Part shown: positions 1 through 11,080 of the stretch, piece by piece
Layout of the letters: each line of letters starts with the position of its first letter
Position numbering within the stretch: position 1 is the stretch's first letter
Assembly (NCBI GenBank): GCA_036872755.1
Contig: JAVHNS010000014.1
Span: 744,001 to 808,000 of the forward strand
DNA: 64,000 nucleotides
Direction of reading: 5' to 3'
Origin: Orbilia blumenaviensis
Taxonomy: Eukaryota > Ascomycota > Orbiliomycetes > Orbiliales > Orbiliaceae
Notes under the pieces: generated by a model
Seen by the model: only the letters and a program-made list of their open reading frames with translations
Databases searched by the model: none
What the model was told of the DNA's origin: nothing
Translations under genes and position numbers: made by a program

Positions 1-1671
1 ATGCACACCGAAATGTCCTGTTTAGATGCGACTTCAGGTGGGGTTGACATACCAAAAAAAAAAAAAAAAAAAAACAAAGGCGCTCGGCTGGGGCTTATGG
101 AGACTTCAGGCACTTTTTGAACTCGGTAATTATAATTCGCAACTAGCCTGAATTGATATCGGTTGACGTTGTGTTATTCCGCACGACGCTCGCATACGTA
201 GACGCTAGCCAGGCAATACCCAGCTTTTTATATAATAAATGGCGATAGTAACTTACTGTGGAGGTAGCTTTAGCTTGGGCGGGGCACTGCGACATATAAC
301 AAACTGTTGGACTTACTTACGTGCGACTCGGGCCGCATAGGAGATATAGAACCTATACTTGGATTCAAACGGTCTCACAATGGAATGTCCCCTTCTATCG
401 ACTTCTAATCCCACCGTTCGAATCGATTCTATACTGTTCTCCCGGGCTCCCCTCAGATCTCAGCTATCCTCCAGAATATGGCGTCAAACTAAGCTCTAAG
501 CAGCGAACATGTGCAGGCTGCCGACAACCTTGCTTCCTATCTGCCATTGATTGCATACTCATGGCCTCGTTTTTTGATAGCCTCCAAACATAACGGCATC
601 GACACCGACAGGTTAGAGTACAACGCAGTGTTTTTCTGGGTGCGACAGTACAGTGCTGTGACGAACTGGCGAGTTGAAGGCATCAATCAGCAACCGACAA
701 GCTTCACTTCGTTCCTTCCCACGACTGTTAACCATCAACGGGTCTACATCTCCCGGTTCCCTCCAACCCAGCCGATTGCAATTGGACATTCACCACGCGT
801 CCTAATCAGCCCAACTTCAACTTCACAATTTATCCGTCCCGGCTTTGCTTGTTCAAAAAGTATCCCCCAGCGGCACTCTTCCAACTTCTTGACCAGGTTC
901 AGATCTTTCAATTCAAACTCCAATCCAGCGCTGCTCGAAGCTCTAGAGCTCCATCTTGGGAGGTGTTTGTCCTGGTTGGTCCCGTTTTGATTTTACAACA
1001 ATATCAACGCATTCAGTGTCGACGCATCAACGCATCAACACTTCTGTCTCAGTTCACAGTCCATCGCAACCTCCAGCACCACCACTATTGCAAACGGGCT
1101 ACTTTTCTTCCACACACACACACACACACACACGGATTCTTGCTCTTGAACTTAAATACTCCTTGCCTTCATACTCTTCTTGGTGACATTTAAATTGATT
1201 GGACTCTTATTTTTAATCATTTTCTTCTACCCGCCTCTTGATTATCCTTACCTTATGAGCTTCATCCCTTTACTCCGTCCCTTCAAACAACCAACAAAGT
1301 CACGAAAAGAAACAAGAAAAATCTAGCCTCGAAGGACAGCGCTGAAAGCAAAAACGGTAAGCATCATTGAAATCATCCAACATCCACATTAATGCATGCA
1401 TGCATTAGGAACTCTCTGGAACTGACTAGTGTTATGTTGGTATCCAGGTCTTTGTCCTTAACTCTTATATCCGCCGTCTTCTCGACCAATCTCGGATCAC
1501 TTCGTGGAGGCCGGTTTACGAAACCCACCAATCTCACGTTTTCTTTGTCCCACTCGCCCCAGCATTCCCCTTAAGCTTGTTCCCGGGGGTTATCTATCTC
1601 GGCCTGGTTTCCCGCCTATTCATATCTTCTCTGCGAATTGTTCCGGTTGGTATTGCGCATCCAACCCAACA
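1..1671. other. Upstream region of helicase gene, no gene recognised
   Basis: No conserved protein or RNA is recognisable. It holds a run of about 21 A at 54-74 and a CA dinucleotide repeat at 1111-1134. Short open frames at 321-593, 511-990 and 849-1193 overlap each other in different frames and look like nothing known. A GTAAGC at about 1357 could be the donor of a 5'-UTR intron of the downstream gene. A 24-nt sequence at 1498-1521 recurs after the gene at 7031-7054. Confidence 0.5.
1111..1134. repeat. (CA)n microsatellite
   Basis: About 12 uninterrupted CA units, in the presumed promoter or leader of the helicase gene. Confidence 0.9.
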
Positions 1672-4600
1672 ATGTCAAGCAGTTTTGAACTGCGTGGCCG
1701 TCCAGCTGGACGTGCCAACAATCGTGGCGGTGGCCGAGGGCGCGGCCGAGGAGCCGCCCCTCGCGCCGCCGGTCCCCAGCACGGCCGACCTGCAGAGAGA
1801 CAGGTCGCGTATGGAAGAGACCCTGCCGACGACGAAGATGATGATCTGATACCGCAGCAAAATGGAAACTTTCCTCCATCAGCTTCTTTCGCTACTCAAA
1901 GGTCCCATCACCCTGGCAACAACAGCAGCAGAGGGAATTTTGGTTCTCATCGTGGAAAGATGACTTCCTTCAATAACCGTCCCACCCCCCAGGTCTCCGG
2001 ACAAGTGGACGAGGGCGGAGAAATGAATTCTCATTTGTCTGAGAGGCTTATTGCATCAAAACGCCCTCGAGACAAGCCTAGTGTCTTCAACAACGGTATT
2101 CCTAGGAACCTGCTGGTGGAAAAGTATGAGCGTGCTCTCCCATTCTCTGCCAGTGGCGGCCCCCCTAGCGCTTGGAGAGCCCTTCCCGACGTCCCCTCCA
2201 CGGCTGAGCTTATGACTGTCGAGGTTGATCTCCCTGTTAATGAGGTCGGCCGTCCCTGGGAGACTGTTGATGACTACCTAGGCGCTCACTACGAGCTTCT
2301 CCGTGAAGATGCTTTCTCACCCCTCCGCGATGCAGTCGGCCAATTCCGTGCGGAACCTACCATGGATGATCGGACAGATATTTGCATCTACGAGAACTGC
2401 CGCATCATTGGTATAACGTTTTCAAACTCCATGGGCATCTGTATTAAAATGAGTTTTTCAACGAACCGCGCCCGCAAGAGAATTCGCTGGGAAAACTCCA
2501 AACGTCTCTGTCCTGGGGCACTACTTGCCCTGACCACAGATGATTTCCAAAAGGTTATTCGGGTCGCAACTGTCGCGGCTAGGCCAATCTCTGGATTAGA
2601 AGGAGATTTACCACATGGTACCGTCGTTGACCTTCTTCTACATCCAGATGAGTTAGAACTGGACCCAACGAAGACCTGGACCATGGTCGAGGCTCGCAGT
2701 GGTTATTTTGAAGCTTTCAAACATACTCTCCGAGCTCTACAGCGAATGGATACCAACTTTCCGCTCAGCAAAATACTTACCCTTCAAGACATCAAAGTTG
2801 GGACCCCGCAGTTCCTAAAGGAGAAGCCGGAACTCAATCTGGCACCTTGTTTCAACGATCACGCGGATATTTCGGACTTGCGGAGGGTCAATGTGCTCCA
2901 AAAATTCCCGGTCAAGGCAGATGTAACCACTAGTATGGACGAGGGTCAACTGAAGGCAGTAGAAAGGATTCTCACCAAAGAGCTTGCTATCGTCCAAGGA
3001 CCCCCGGGTTGTGGAAAGACTTTTATCAGTACCAAAGCTCTGGCCGTTATGATCGCCAATAGTAAAAACAAAGACCCCCCGATTATCGTTGCTTGCCAAA
3101 CCAATCACGCCCTGGATCAACTTCTGCGTGAAGTTATTGCCTTTGAGCCACGTGTCATTCGATTGGGTGGCCGAACGCAGGATAGGGGGGTAATTCGCGA
3201 GCGTACTTTGTACAAGATTCGCAGAGATGCGGGGCCTGTCGACGTCCAAGGCTCTAGTTACAATAAATGTCGCTCTAAGTTCAAGCGTCTTGAAAAAACA
3301 GCTGAGGATCTTGTAGAATGCCTCTACGAACAGAGTATAACCCCTGATAATCTGCTTCAGCGCGGCGTTATCACACAAGGCCAGCGAGATTCCTTCCACA
3401 AGTATACCGAACAGTGGGTTAAGCTCTCAACTGGGAACAAGGAAAAGGATTATGCTCCGATGGTTGCGTGGATAGGTGATGCTCTCCTCTCTATCCCTCG
3501 ACGGGATGATATGGCTTTTGAATACGAGGACGAAGATATTGGCATGGAGGAACTCAAGGACTTGGAAGCCGAATTTGATGATGAATGGGATGGAAGGTTA
3601 TGGGGAATCTACAAGGAGTTCAGCCGCAAGAAGCGAGCTATGAGAAGGCCCGGGGTTACCGAAGAAACTGTTCGGAGTTATATGAAGAAAGAAAATGTTT
3701 GGGAGATCCCAGAAATATTAAGAGGAGATGTTTACGCGAGGCTGGAGACACTCTATACCGCATCTATCGAAGAGGAGATGCGCAAAATTTGTAGGGAATA
3801 CGCCCAGAATGTCGCAGAATTCAAGATCGCTAGGTGGGAGAAGGATTTATATCATTTGCAGAAGGCCAGAGTTATCGGTATGACGACAACTGGTGTCAGC
3901 AAGTATCGGAGTTTAGTTGCTGCCCTTGAACCAAGGATTTGTTTGATCGAAGAAGCCGCTGAAACTCTTGAGGGCCCCCTTATCGCTGCCTGCTACCCCA
4001 GCATCCAGCAGCTGGTTTTAGTTGGTGATCACCAACAGCTTAAAGGTCACTGCAATGTTTCTGAGCTTGAAAAGGCACCGTATAACCTTTCAATCTCTAT
4101 GTTCGAGAGGCTGGTTAAAAATCAAGTCGAATATACGATGTTGAAAAAACAACGTCGTATGCGCCCAGAGATTCGACGTATTCTAATGCCAATCTATAAG
4201 GAACTCGAAGACGACCACCAAGTCCTCAATATGCCGCCTGTCCCTGGTATGGGAAAAACCAATCTCTTCTTTTTTGCTCATGAGGTGCCAGAGGAACAAG
4301 ATGAGCTCTCGAAGAAAAATACCCATGAAGCACAGATGATTGTAGGGTTTTGCAATTATCTTGTGGAGAATGGAACTAAACAGAAGGAGATAACGATCTT
4401 GACATTCTACACTGGACAAGCGAGGGAGCTCCGTAGATTGCTTGGGAAAACGCAGAAACTCAACAAAGATGCTAAAGACTGGATCAGGGTAGCAACCGTC
4501 GATAGTTTCCAGGGCGAGGAGAACGACGTAGTCATTTTGTCACTTTGCAGAAGCAACAATCGCGGAAACATCGGGTTTCTTAACGTAAGCTGCATCACCC

Positions 4601-6859
4601 CCTTCCTTCCTTCATATGCTACCAATTATTAAAAGCGATACATTATATATAGGTCCCCAATCGTGTGTGTGTTTCTCTTTCGGTAAGGTCGCCCCACCTT
4701 GTATTTCTCTAGAGCCGATACTAAGTGGGGTCTAGCGAGCGAAACGCGGGTTCTACATGTTTGGCAATGCAAACTTGCTCTCGCAAGTTAGTGGACTATG
4801 GTGGGATATTCTGCATATTTTGAATAATCGGTAGGCACTCTAAGTCGGCCTAAAGTGTGATATACAGATAGATAATACTAACAGATACGGCTAGTGACCC
4901 TGTTGCTATAGGTGGCACGCTTCCCGTGACATGCGAAAAGCACAAGCGTATCACATACATGCAGTGTAGGTGTACTTGATAAATCGACATATCCCTGTTC
5001 AATGCTGACAATGCAATGTTATAGTTGTTTCTGACTGGCTTGAAGTCAGCGGCGGTTGCAGGGAAGCCTGCGGCGAATCGTTGAACTGCGGGCACAAATG
5101 CACTTTAAGATGTCATCCGTAGGTCCCTATATTATCGCTCATCGATTAGATTTGACCAACTAATATCGCATCTAGCTATGAACACAATTTTGTCCGCTGC
5201 GTCGAACCCTGCCCCAAGATTCACAAGTCCTGCGGTCATCCTTGTCGCAAGCAATGCTACGAGGAATGTGCTACTACCTGTAGAACATGTGCCCTTGATC
5301 CCGATGTTGCCCGTTATTCGACCTATAATCCCAACAGCCACATGGATAGACTCGCTGAAGGTCGGGTCGGTGTTCCAACTACGGATAGCAGCCAACTAGT
5401 CCGCGGGCCACCTCCGACACAATACCAAAATCGCGAGCCTGGCAGCCAGATAGAAAGACGCCTCGAGCAGTTCCCGAATCTTCCGCCTGCGAAGGGCAGC
5501 CAACTGGTCCGTGGGCCACCTCCGACACAATACCAAAATCATGAGCCTAGTAGCCAAATCGAGAGACGCCCCGAACCGTTCCCCAAACTTCAGCCTGCGA
5601 ATGGCAGCCAAATGGTTCGCGGGCCACCCCTATCCCATTATCAGAGCAGCAATCCTAACAACCAGGTGGGAAGGCTCTCTGAGCAATTCCCCAATCTTCA
5701 GACTGCGAATGGCAGCCAAATGCCCCGCGGGCCGCAGCCGTCTCAGTATCAAAATCGCAATCCCAGTATCAACGTGGAGAGAACCGCCAACCCGTATCCA
5801 AACCCCCCACCCGCGCTAACTAACCAGGTTGCCCGTGGGCCGCCACCGCCGAACAACTACCAGGCCCGGAATTCCACTAAAAACATAGAAATACTTTCTG
5901 AGCGCCTGGCAGAAATCAAGACCACAGATATGATCCCAACAATGCTTAATCCGACCTCGCCGCGCAAAAAGGGCACAGCCTCCTCTGAGGTCCCAACTCG
6001 AGCCTTAGAGGCCGTCGCACCCCTGATTTCTTGGGATAATACCCCAACTCAAAATACTATCCCAAATGCCATCCCGGACGTCGCTCTTATTGACTTTCCA
6101 GTCATGCAGCCCACCGTTTCTAAACCCCAGAAACACGCTGTTCCCACTTCGCCGGTCCCTTTATCAGAGGCCGTTTCGACCCCGCAAACCCTAACGGAAA
6201 ATGAAAAGGCTAAATCGCCCCTCCCCTCTAACAACAACAACTTCGTCCACTCCCCAACCCCTCAAAAAGCCTGTAATACACCACCAATTGTTTCGCTCGA
6301 TGAAAAAGCCGTTCAGGCGATTGTCAACCAAGACCAAAAGGAAAAGGGAGCTACAGCATTGGTTCCTGCCGCTACCAAAGCTTCTACTGTTTCAACACCA
6401 AAAGCCCAGCCCAAGAAGGCTTCCGCAATTACCGATCCTCTCGGCGAACCCTCCGTGGATCATAACTCGGAGAAGTTAAAAAAATTCGTTCAGAAAGGGC
6501 CCCAGGAAAAGTTGGGTATTGTGAATAGCAATGGTAACGGCAATGGCAACAAATCACAAAAGCCAGGTACCGTCAAAGCAACGAGGAGACCAATCGCCGC
6601 CGCTTCTGCAATTGGCACAGCGGAAATTGCACTGATTAGTTTTGACGACGAGCCGATTGCGAAAAGCCCAGTGACTGGAGTCAACGGGGTTACCCCATTT
6701 AATGATTTTAACAAGATAATTTTGCCGACCCAGAAGCAGGATCTCGCTGCCAAAGACGAAAAGAGGGGTGGCTTCATGGTCGATAAGAAGAATACGATCC
6801 CTCCGAATGAGAAAAAAGACACATTTTCAAAGCAGATTGACTTGTTAGGAGACTTTTAA
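1672..6859 (+). CDS. NFX1-type zinc finger SF1 helicase (ZNFX1/Hrr1-like)
   Basis: Predicted UPF1-like superfamily 1 helicase with NF-X1 zinc fingers. The family includes animal ZNFX1 and fission yeast Hrr1, an RNAi-linked helicase; an RNA-silencing role here is inferred. Six exons: 1672-4584, 4653-4682, 4736-4830, 4895-4965, 5025-5118, 5176-6859, giving 1628 codons. The start at 1672 is preferred to in-frame 1504 because it opens the RGG-rich N-terminus (about residues 5-45). Walker A GPPGCGKT lies near residue 443, motif II EEAAE near 760, GDHQQL near 785 and the TVDSFQGEE motif near 940. NF-X1 Cys/His repeats (CGESLNCGHKC, CGHPCRKQC) follow at about 1040-1100. The last third is disordered: five 36-residue repeats (about 1139-1319), then a Pro/Lys/Asn-rich tail ending IDLLGDF. 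Intron 3 has a clear TACTAAC branch site. Confidence 0.88.
5390..5929 (+). repeat. Five 108-nt coding tandem repeats in helicase tail
   Basis: Units begin at 5390, 5498, 5606, 5714 and 5822, exactly 108 nt (36 residues) apart. Each carries a core like SQxVRGPPPxQYQN, then an acidic/basic stretch and FPNLxPANG. The first two units are nearly identical and the later ones diverge, the fifth most. They lie directly after the NF-X1 fingers. Confidence 0.9.
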
Positions 6860-7741
6860 ACCCCGGTTATGCGGCGAAAGTGGAGGCCTTGGCTATAAAC
6901 GGTGGATATAAAATAGGTTCTGTCTTTTTCTCTTTTGTATAGCACTGCGACTGCGATGCTTTTATTGTATGACAGCAAGTTTTAGCGGATATGCATTGTT
7001 CGAAAACAAAAAAAGGCTTTTTAGGCGGGCCACTTCGTGGAGGCTGGTTTACGAGAACACTTTTGGTGGGTTGCATGGCGTTTTGTGGTTAATACATTGA
7101 TTCATGGGCGAATGAAATGAATTTAATAAGCTTAGTTCGCATTACAATGAAGTGTGCTCGTCATATCTTCCTCTAAATTTCAATGATGGGCCTGAATATG
7201 CACTCATTCTCCAAGACAATTTCAGGCATAGGTACTTACTAGGTCCGAATGCCTATGCAGAATCTATAAAGGGTAAGCCGTGTAGCCGACAAGTTTGAGG
7301 CACTCTTTTTCGCATTATTCGTATTATAACACTCCACTACCACAGAATCAAGGTCTCAAAGAACTGACCTATACGTTATCCAATCATAACACTCTCCAAA
7401 GATAATAACTCCAGCGGTTTCCCAAAATAAATATGCACACTAAGAAGTTCGTTTTTCGTCCTCAGAGCGTCCTTCTCGGCAAGCTTACCCTGTGAAGTAG
7501 ACCACTGTTCAAAATACCACACACTAAATGCGTTGAACGTAGATCCAAAGCAGGGATGATGCCAACTTTTGTGTGTAACTTTGGAGAGGGCGCGCGCACC
7601 GCGCCCGACGCTAGTTTAGCTCGCTAGCGAGCACCCCTTCATCATCTACACGCTGCATTGCGGCCGTTCACAGCTGCCAGGAGCCGACATCAAACCCGCC
7701 AACCCTCACCAGTTCAAAGCAGCGAAAAGCAACATAACACC
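6860..7741. other. Intergenic region between helicase and SPT8 genes
   Basis: 3' UTR of the helicase and promoter of SPT8. No gene is seen. It carries the second copy of a 24-nt direct repeat at 7031-7054. The sequence just upstream of SPT8 is GC-rich (GCGCGCGCACCGCGCCC near 7590). Confidence 0.5.
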
Positions 7742-10309
7742 ATGGATACCTTTGGCGGGAATCAGTCCGATGATGGGAAAGGTATACCTTCCAATTGCTT
7801 TGTTTTTTTTTTTTATTTTTCCCTTCTTATAAGAAGGGGGAACTTCAATAGCCTTTCTTCTTTTTTTTGGTTTGATAAATGTTGGAAACAACTGATCTAA
7901 CGATGGGAGAGAGAGAGCTTCCCCAGGTTCCGGCGCATCCTCCCCCGAAAACGAGGTCGAGGACACAATGATGGAAGATGACATCGAAAACGACGAAGTC
8001 AGCGACAACGAAGACAAGGAATCCGACAACGATAACGACGACGACGACGATAACGACGACGACCCAGACAACGCCGATGACGCAGATCCCGATAACCAAG
8101 ACGAGGCTACCCAGCAGCTGCAGCGTGAACGCGAAACATCCTCCGATGCGGACGTGCGGTGGAAACCGCGGATAAGGCCGGGCGCTGAGACGGCGGGTAG
8201 TTATGATATTATACCGTATGTCGCGGCGCCGATGAGCACGAGTATTCACGCCTTCTGCGCGACGCCGTGTATGAAGCTGGTGTTCACGGGGGGGCAGGAC
8301 GGGTATATAAGGAAATTCGACTGGTTTGCGAGTATTAACGGGAAAGTACCGTTGACGGTGGCGCAGAAACACCCGTTTGTGGATTCTGTTACGAGGGTAT
8401 GGAACTTCTTTTTCTTCCTCTCTTTTGGACTGGTCGGAAAATAGGGGATACTAGGGGACCGAGCTGATAGCATTTTTGAGGATGGAATATAGGCTGGAGT
8501 ATTATTATCATACTGGGAAAATGAAGAAATTCCGGGTATGCTACTTTCTGTTCCAAAGAGTTTCCCTTCCTCTTTGGGGGGGGTTTCTTGTCTAGAGTCC
8601 TCGGCGCTGACAGGTGTATCTAAGATAAAAATAGTTCACTTGCTGAGAGCGACGACATAAAAATATCGCCGGTCTACTCGTTAGCTACGCACAGCCAGGC
8701 GTTGTGGCTACTATCAGGCCTCGAGGTGAGACACAAATGCCCCGTCGCCGCCGCCGGGTTTTAACCAAGAAGGTTTCGGTCAGGAAATATTCAGACTAAC
8801 AAATAATAAAAAATAATGTGTGCAGAGTGGGAACATAAATCTTCAATCCGTGCGGCACGACGAGGGAAAAGTCGTGACGGTACTACGGAAACACAAATCC
8901 GCTGTATCAGTACTCACAATCGGTGCGGATGAAAAGTCGGTGCTGTCGGGGAGCTGGGACAAGGATATCTACGTATGAATAGACCAAGCTCGAAGCTTCC
9001 CCCCAAAAAAATACTCAAAAGAGTAAAACACATACTAACATCATTATTCAAGGAATGGGACCTTAACCATGGACAAATCGCCCGCAGTTACGGTCCCCAA
9101 GCCGGTCAATTATCTGCAATCCAATGGCGGCCTCAATCCATAATCCCCATCCCAGTGGAACGACAACCAATAATGAACGGCATAACATCATCCGCTCTTT
9201 CCAAACTCACAAACGGTTTCCAAAACGGCGCAAAATCGCCGAAACGGGAGGCAGATGCCGATGCTGATGCGCCAGGCTCCCCTGCCTCATCAGGGTTTGA
9301 TTCCCTCTTCGGAGGCGATGATGTTGATGCAGACGACTTATTCGGAGAAGAACTCTCTAACACACGAACAGCGAAGAATTCTACGTTGGAGCCAACAGAC
9401 GGCGATGATGACGTTCTAATGGGTGACAGTCAACCGGCGGAACAACAATTAATAAATGAAAACGCCAGTGTAGTTGCCGCAGCGCAAGCTTCAACGGACA
9501 ATGAGTCGTCACAGACGATAGGTGATACCAATCTTGACATTCCCGACACAAGAGAATCACAAGGTCCCGAAAACCCAAGATCACCGGTTAACCTAAACGA
9601 TTTGGATGCGAACGGTAGTCCAGATGTATCTTCTAATATCTTCTTGGCCGCGTCTATCGATGGTATTGTCAGAATATATGATCGCAGGCAAGAAACTCCT
9701 ATTACGAGATTACTACCTGGGAGGGGTATTCCACCCTGGAGCACTTCTGCATGTTGGAGCGTTGATGGCAACTACGTCTACGTCGGAAGGAGGAACGGCA
9801 CGGTGGAAGAATATAGCATCCATAAAGATTTCCAGAACTCGGTTCGGACGTTGAAGTTCCCTGGTGGCAGTGGAGCTGTTAGTTATGTGACGCCGATGGT
9901 TAATGGGAGGCATTTAGTGTGGTATGTTTCCCCTCAGTCCTTAGTATGATCCCCTACAATAGAAGTACACGCAGGTTGACCTCCTTTTTTTCTATAACAT
10001 TAGCGCGTCATTTGATAACTTGAGAATATACGACCTAAAGGATGATGAGGCGATGAAGCACTCCCGGGTACCATTCCTGATCGTGCCCGGACATCATGGT
10101 GGAGTTTTAAGCTCAGTTTGTAAGTCGACCGTCGGCACGATTATCCTCCCCCCAAAAAATTAGCCCGTTTTTACTAACCATTGACTGAATATTTCTTATT
10201 AGACGTTGACCCGACGAGTACTTACCTGCTAACAATGGCAGGAAATAGGGGGTGGGAGGGTACGTCGACCGAAGTCATGTTGGGTTATGAGATCGTTCCT
10301 ATGCAGTAG
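7742..10309 (+). CDS. SPT8: SAGA complex subunit Spt8, WD40 protein
   Basis: Predicted WD40-repeat subunit of the SAGA co-activator, which in yeast helps SAGA engage TBP in the nucleus. Eight exons: 7742-7781, 7927-8396, 8493-8535, 8625-8725, 8826-8972, 9053-9921, 10004-10119, 10203-10309, totalling 630 codons. The N-terminus (about residues 20-75) is a dense Asp/Glu tract. The propeller follows: the first blade has FTGGQDGYIRKFDW, later ones have LSGSWDKDIYEWDL and AASIDGIVRIYDRR. An acidic insert of about 150 residues, common in Spt8, separates blades. The C-terminus AGNRGWEGTSTEVMLGYEIV fits the family. The first exon is only 40 nt and is supported by the in-frame join into the acidic tract. 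The exon 3/4 junction (8536-8624) is the least certain. Confidence 0.9.
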
Positions 10310-11080
10310 ATTAAATTAACCTATAGAAATAAAAGGTCGCATGTGTTCGGCGAATGGTGATGGGAACATAATGCTATCGTATCAAACCCGTGATAGTGGA
10401 CGGAACGTAAGCTCTATTTATATAAGCTCGATATTGATAAAGATGTACACTGTACTCTACGATATATATATAACAGCTTTGACTACGGAACAGTTAGAGC
10501 TCAGGTATATACTACTACTACGATTTTAAAGAATACCGCGCCCTAACTAAGCAACCGACCAACTAACCAGTTAGTTTGCTTTACGTAAATCTAGTTACCA
10601 CCTGACCACGTAAGTAGTTCAACGTGGCGAACTCATCGCGTCGTCTGTCTCCCCAAAATTAAATAATACTAGATCTTAACCCGGCCCGCTGCCACCAAGC
10701 TCGATACCAAGATTCATTGACTCAATCGGCACTCGCTTGGTTAAATTTAAAAATAATTTTAAAGGATATAACAGCCGAGCCTCGTATTCGTTTGATATCG
10801 AAATAGTATACTTAACTACCTTCTTACCTGCCTTGCGAACAGCCACTAACTACTGCGCTTTTGACCAGTTAAAACTTATATATCTGCCCTTTGTCCAACT
10901 AGTTATGCATTCTCCTGTTGCAACACTGTCAACACCAATCGATTAACTAAATAACTATCTACCTATCTCTCCTTTTCCTTGGAAAAGAAGCCAGCTTCGA
11001 AAACCTTTACGCTCAGATATATAGCATACATATTGGAAATTGATAAGGGATATATATATATACAAAAAAAAAAAAAAAGG
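10310..11080. other. Intergenic region, no gene seen
   Basis: AT-rich DNA between SPT8 and the DUF4246 gene. It contains several TTAGTTAG/TAACTAAC motifs (for example 10561-10580) and a poly(A) run (11064-11078) ending just before the next start codon. Short open frames show no known domain. Confidence 0.5.

Noticed and set aside
321..990. Open frames at the left end
   Set aside because: Overlapping frames without conserved motifs; composition like non-coding DNA.
7845..8372. Minus-strand 175-codon frame
   Set aside because: Antisense of the SPT8 acidic tract, giving a Val-rich artefact.
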